Below are positions 59,880 to 64,000 of a stretch of 64,000 nucleotides of DNA, piece after piece (position 1 is the first letter of the stretch; every line of letters begins with the position of its first letter). Source of the stretch: Fennellomyces sp. T-0311 (lineage: Eukaryota > Mucoromycota > Mucoromycetes > Mucorales > Lichtheimiaceae). The position numbers and the translations under genes are program-made. Under the pieces are notes generated by a model. That model worked only from the letters and a program-made list of their open reading frames with translations. It ran no database searches and was not told the DNA's origin. The stretch lies in assembly GCA_025266875.1 (NCBI GenBank), contig JALLLT010000003.1, positions 1,302,001 to 1,366,000 on the forward strand. The letters are read 5' to 3'.

Positions 59880-61146
59880 ATGATTCCAATCTACTTGTAA
59901 TCATTCTAGACACGAATCCGTTTGTCTGGGCCGAATGTGCCAAATCACAGACACCGCTTTCGTTGGACGATGCGCTGCGGCAGGTGTTGATCTTTATAAA
60001 CGCTCATTTAGCGCTCAAGTACAACAATAAAGTAGTTGCCATTGCAAGTCATGTGGGTCATAGGTTAGCCTACTATTTATGCTCTCTTAGATATATCAAG
60101 CGTATTATTGCTAAGCGAAAAGATTAGTAAATTCCTATATCCCATATCTGACGATGAAGTATCGAAACATCGAGTCGGTGGCCAACGAAACGCCAACATG
60201 TATCCAAACTTTCAGTTTGTTACGGATCAGATTGTCGCCAGTCTCCAAGAGTTATTGTCGGACACCGATGTGTCGTTTCTGCAAAAGGATAGTGGCACTG
60301 CGTCCATGATCACCGGTGCATTCTCCATGGCACTCTGCTGTAAGCCAACAAACGAAGCATAAGACGTTCGACTGACGCTGGTTGGGGTAGATATCAATCG
60401 AGTGACAAAGAACGATGAAGTTGGACACATCAAACCGCGCATACTGATCCTGTCGTTGTCTGCGGATTCGGCGTTTCAGTATATCCCCTTGATGAACTGT
60501 ATCTTTTCGGCACAGAAGGCTGTATGTGTGTGTTTGGTTCATTTGGAGGGTAGGGACTTACGAAGCATATGCAGGGTATTCCTGTAGATGTGTGTAAAGT
60601 TTACGGCGAAGAGACGGCGTTTCTCCAACAGGCAGCCAACATCACTGGAGGAATCTATGTCAAAGTGGAAAACCCTCAATCGCTGCTTCAGTATCTGATG
60701 GTAATGTCTTCCGATATCGGCAAGAGAAAGCGTATCGCTCATTGCTATACAAAGTTTGCATTTCTTCCGGAACGATACGCCCGCAACTTCCTTAACCTTC
60801 CTAACCAAGACCAGGTGGATTTCCGAGCCGCATGTTTCTGTCACAAAAAGATTGTGGATATCGGATACGTGTGTTCGGTGTGTCTATCGAGTGAGTGATA
60901 AGCAAAAGCAGCAACCGGCTCATACTAACAGACGCAGTTTTTTGCTCATGGTCGCCTGTCTGTACGACGTGCAAGTAAGACACTCAAGGAGAAAGCAATG
61001 ACGGTTTTCTTTTATTCTAAACCTTTCCATTTAGGACCAAATTCGCGTTTCGACCCATTGCCAACAAGGGCTCAAAGCCTCTTGGGCCACCCAGAGGATC
61101 ACCCTCTCTGTCAAACAGCAACAACCCTTCACCCTCGCATGCATAA
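59880..61146 (+). CDS. TFB4: TFIIH subunit TFB4 (p34/GTF2H3)
   Basis: Core subunit of transcription and repair factor TFIIH, partner of p44/SSL1. Seven exons read in phase: 59880-60063, 60128-60339, 60391-60521, 60575-60700, 60755-60890, 60938-60974, 61035-61146, about 313 residues. A short first exon upstream is unresolved because this reading begins in mid-codon without a Met. The vWA-like domain starts DDSNLLVIILDTNPFVW, then IFINAHLALKYNN, ALCYINR, PRILILSLSADSAFQYIPLM, IPVDVCKVYG and FLQQAANITGGIY. The C-terminal C4 zinc finger is VDFRAACFCHKKIVDIGYVC with CSVCL, then CSWSPVCTTCK split over exons. The dUTPase start is 176 bp downstream on the same strand. Confidence 0.93.
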
Positions 61147-61195
61147 GCTCCTTCATCCTTACTGTAATTAAAAATAAAGCATTATTGAAAATCCG

Positions 61196-61240
61196 TAGCA
61201 CACGCGCCCACACGCGCGCGCCATGCGGTACGCGAAAAAA
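61196..61240. promoter_or_regulatory. ACGCG-rich cell-cycle-type motif cluster upstream of dUTPase
   Basis: Within 45 bases lie three ACGCG words, including CACGCGCGCG (61211-61220) and TACGCGAAAA (61229-61238). ACGCG is the core of MBF boxes and CGCGAAA fits the SBF/E2F-type consensus. Yeast dUTPase is expressed at G1/S under such sites, so a similar control is inferred here. The cluster is about 85-125 bp before the start codon. Confidence 0.45.
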
Positions 61241-61322
61241 CACACGATCGATGAAAAAGGGGGCGGAACTGGTTTGCTCGATCAGAGCTTGTTTACACTC
61301 TTTCCTTTCCACTCTATAAATC

Positions 61323-61925
61323 ATGACCGTAGTCATTCCACGTCTTTTGGTGAAACGCCTTTCAGAGAATGCAATAATCCCCACTCGCGGATCGCCACTT
61401 GCTGCCGGTTACGATTTGTACAGGTAAAAGACAATCGCAGTTTGTTGCTATGGTTTGACATTTTTTAAAAAAAAAAAAGTTCAGCAGACACGGTGATCCC
61501 TGCTCAGGGCAAAGCGATCGTCCCCACTGATCTATCGATTGCGGTTCCGGAGGGCTGCTACGGACGTGTTGCACCTCGGTCCGGTCTGGCAGCCAAGCAC
61601 TTTCTGGACACCGGAGCGGGGGTGATCGATGCGGATTACCGTGGAGCGGTTGGCGTAGTGATGTTCAACTTTTCGCAGGTGGACTACAAAGGTGGGTGGA
61701 GCAGAGGGTATTTTTAGCAGGCATTCTAAGCAGATACTGCAGTCAAACAAGGTGACCGCATTGCACAATTGGTTCTGGAGCGAATCTTTACACCGGAAGT
61801 GGAGGAGGTTGAGGTAATCTTACTGCATATTTATGTAAAATCATGCATCGCCAACCGTTTTACATCAGGAACTGGATGCCACCGATCGAGGCGCAGGCGG
61901 ATTCGGCTCCACCGGCCACAACTGA
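61323..61925 (+). CDS. DUT1: dUTP diphosphatase (dUTPase)
   Basis: Hydrolyses dUTP to dUMP and pyrophosphate, keeping uracil out of DNA and supplying dUMP; homotrimer. Four exons (61323-61423, 61480-61691, 61743-61813, 61869-61925) give 146 aa, the normal length. All five family motifs are present: [11 protein letters not shown] (I), [18 protein letters not shown] (II-III region with the PRSG loop), [17 protein letters not shown] with the catalytic-site Asp, [12 protein letters not shown] (IV), and the glycine-rich [11 protein letters not shown] (V) at the C-terminus. The acceptor at 61479, after a long A run, was chosen by phase and restores YSSADT. No mitochondrial presequence is seen. Confidence 0.96.
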
Positions 61926-62471
61926 GCGCGGCTCCCTTTCATTTGTACATACTATATTTATCGTCGGTCCTCTCCATGCACCACAGAGACATACATAATA
62001 AAAGAGAAAATACCATCTGTATTTAGGACGCTTGCTTTGGGATGTTGCACCAACTCAAAAAAACAAGCGCCCTAATTGGTTGGGATCTACGGACCAGCGT
62101 CTCGTCTGGAACGCTGCTTGCTTCTGCGAGGAGACGCAGCGGCGGATCGATAGACAAAGAAAGCGACACGACGGCTCGCAAGAAGGAGAGAAAGCCACGG
62201 ACCTCCTTGACACTGCTCTAGTCGCGAAAGTAAGGAGCCGATCCATGATGTTTGTGTGAGAGAGCTAGATATTTCTGACACCGTTTCTGGAAGACATTTT
62301 TTTGCGACCTCTCTCTCTCTCCTTTTGTTTTTCTTCTTTTCTCTTTTTCTTTTCCAACTCTTTTTTTTTTGGCAACCTCTTTGGACGTGTTTCATTGAGC
62401 ATTAAAAAAAAGGACCAACCTCAAGCGTGTGTGCTTTTTATTCACAGATTCCTCTGGGCGCGCAATACATT
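61926..62471. other. Intergenic, dUTPase 3' end and casein kinase promoter/leader
   Basis: No gene is seen. The 3' half is strongly pyrimidine-rich (about 62306-62375, CT and T runs) and purine-rich just before the casein kinase start, typical of a fungal core promoter and leader. An in-frame Met at 62427 could extend the kinase by 15 residues. Confidence 0.5.
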
Positions 62472-64000
62472 ATGACGGCCAATCACCCCCGTCATTCGCA
62501 GCGCTCTTCCACCACTGTTACCTCATCCTCGAACGTCGTTGGTGTCCATTACAGAGTCGGCCGCAAGATTGGTGAAGGAAGCTTTGGCATTATTTATGAG
62601 GGTGAGTTCCGCTCTTTCTACGAAGAGAGACATTCAACTTTTTTTTGTTACTCTCCGAAACTTACAACCATTTAAATCAAAAAAAGGCACGAATCTCTTG
62701 AACAATCAACAGGTGGCCATCAAGTTTGAGCCACGGAAATCTGATGCACCGCAGTTACGTGATGAATATCGAACTTACAAAATACTGTCTGGGTTGTGTA
62801 TGTTACATTGTAGGGGCATTCCTGGTTACCTTGACTGATTTTTTTTTTCAATAGCCGGTATACCAACTGCATACTATTTCGGCCAGGAGGGCTTGCACAA
62901 CATACTGGTAATAGATATGCTAGGTCCGAGCTTGGAGGATCTATTTGACATGTGCAGTCGACGCTTCAGTGTCAAGACCGTCGCCATGCTTGCTAAACAA
63001 ATGGTACTTTTTTTTTTCAAAAATCCTGGACGGTTGCGTGGAAACTAAAATGAGTTGCTACGGTAACAATAGATTTCGCGTGTCCAAAGTATACACGAAA
63101 AGAGTTTGATCTATCGCGACATCAAACCTGATAACTTTTTGATCGGGCGGCCGGGTACAAAGCACGCCAACACCATATACATGATCGACTTTGGCATGGC
63201 CAAGCAGTACCGCGATCCCAAGACAAAGCAGCACATTCCTTACCGCGAACGCAAGAGCTTATCGGGAACGGCGCGCTACATGAGTATAAACACACATCTG
63301 GGACGAGGTAAGCAAATGGGAAATTTCTGTCAAGCGACAGCAGCTGATGCAAGCGTAGAGCAATCGCGACGAGATGATCTTGAATCGTTGGGACATGTTT
63401 TCATGTACTTTTTACGGGGAGCGTTGCCGTGGCAGGGATTGAAAGCAGCGACAAACAAACAAAAATACGAAAAGATCGGGGAGAAAAAGCAATCGACAGC
63501 AGTGAAGGATCTGTGTGAAGGATACCCAGGTACAAGACTCGCTGTGTGTTTCTGAGATCATGCAGAACTGAATTGCTGTATTTTTTTTTTCTAGAGGAGT
63601 TTGGAATGTACTTGCAGTACTCCCGGAAGCTCGGATTCGAGGAAACACCCGATTACGATTTCTTGCGCGACTTGTTCAACCGTGTACTCAAAACCATCGG
63701 TGAAACGGATGACGGTGTGTACGACTGGATGCTGTTGAACAATGGCAAGGGCTGGGAGGTAAACTGGGTAAAAGAAACATGCTTGGCTCTTTGGGTCACT
63801 AAACAGAAAAGCGTTTTTATGCAGCACCGTTCTTCTTTACACCGCAATCAATCGGAACGACACGGTGCGGTGGCTGCACTGAACAATGCGGCGGCTGGAA
63901 ACACCGGATGGAGCAATGGCAAACGTGACACTCACCGCCATTCCAAGCGTTTAAATCATAATAATGCATATCGATCCTCACAGGGCATGATGATTAATGC
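62472..64000 (+). CDS. Casein kinase I, YCK/CK1-gamma type (cut by window end)
   Basis: A Ser/Thr kinase of the CK1 family, the plasma-membrane group that includes yeast Yck1/2. Exons so far: 62472-62601, 62687-62797, 62855-63003, 63073-63307, 63359-63529, 63595-63758, 63825 to the window end, in phase. The glycine loop is [12 protein letters not shown], the ATP Lys is in VAIKFEPRK, the catalytic loop is [12 protein letters not shown], and DFG appears as [13 protein letters not shown]. The CK1-specific [20 protein letters not shown] and [18 protein letters not shown] follow, then [18 protein letters not shown]. The tail after GKGWE is His/Asn-rich and incomplete. Membrane forms usually end in a palmitoylated Cys pair, which would lie beyond the window. 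Confidence 0.95.

Noticed and set aside
1..64000. CRISPR array, rRNA operon or bacterial-type operon
   Set aside because: No regularly spaced direct repeats, no rRNA sequence, and the genes carry spliceosomal introns; the DNA is eukaryotic.

Overview
The window looks like part of a chromosome of an early-diverging fungus, most likely Mucoromycota (Mucorales-like). The genes are compact and rich in short (about 35-80 nt) GT-AG introns with CTAAC/CTGAC-like branch sites. The ER retention tail is HDEL, and the repeats (Fanzor-like genes, a Tnp2-like transposon, MULE, Tc1/mariner-like MITEs) suit such a genome. The species cannot be named. Gene models below were built by hand from reading frame, phase and splice sites, without transcripts or database searches.

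Layout. 0-7.7 kb is a transposon graveyard: a broken MULE transposase, then a long decayed Fanzor-like (eukaryotic TnpB-like) gene. 7.8-9.3 kb carries ethanolamine kinase. 9.3-14.2 kb has no recognisable gene except one MITE. 14.2-27 kb is gene-dense: mitochondrial J-protein, two low-complexity membrane proteins, exportin CSE1, a MedA/DUF7082-like regulator and an HSF-type transcription factor. 27-32.2 kb is AT-rich and empty. 32.2-35.6 kb holds LSM2, a CAP-Gly protein and the CAF-1 WD40 subunit (CAC2/p60). 36-40.6 kb is again repeat-rich: a TnpB-like zinc-ribbon fragment next to a second MITE copy, decayed reading frames, a possible small cysteine protein, and a third Fanzor-like fragment that runs up to the start codon of an MFS carrier (40.6-42.6 kb). 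An APC amino-acid permease follows at 44.2-46.3 kb. 48.7-54.1 kb appears to be a complete transposon with an unbroken 979-aa Tnp2-like transposase and a divergent gene built from tiny phase-2 exons. 54.3-64 kb is housekeeping: glycogenin, ER Hsp70-like LHS1/HYOU1, TFIIH subunit TFB4, dUTPase, and a casein kinase I (YCK/CK1-gamma type) running off the window end.

Most genes are unlinked housekeeping functions with no shared pathway. The most notable material is in the accessory regions: three Fanzor/TnpB-like remnants, the apparently intact transposon with its modular micro-exon partner gene, a 2-nt micro-exon plus a GC-AG intron in the MFS gene, and an LSM2 gene whose first coding exon is only the start codon.
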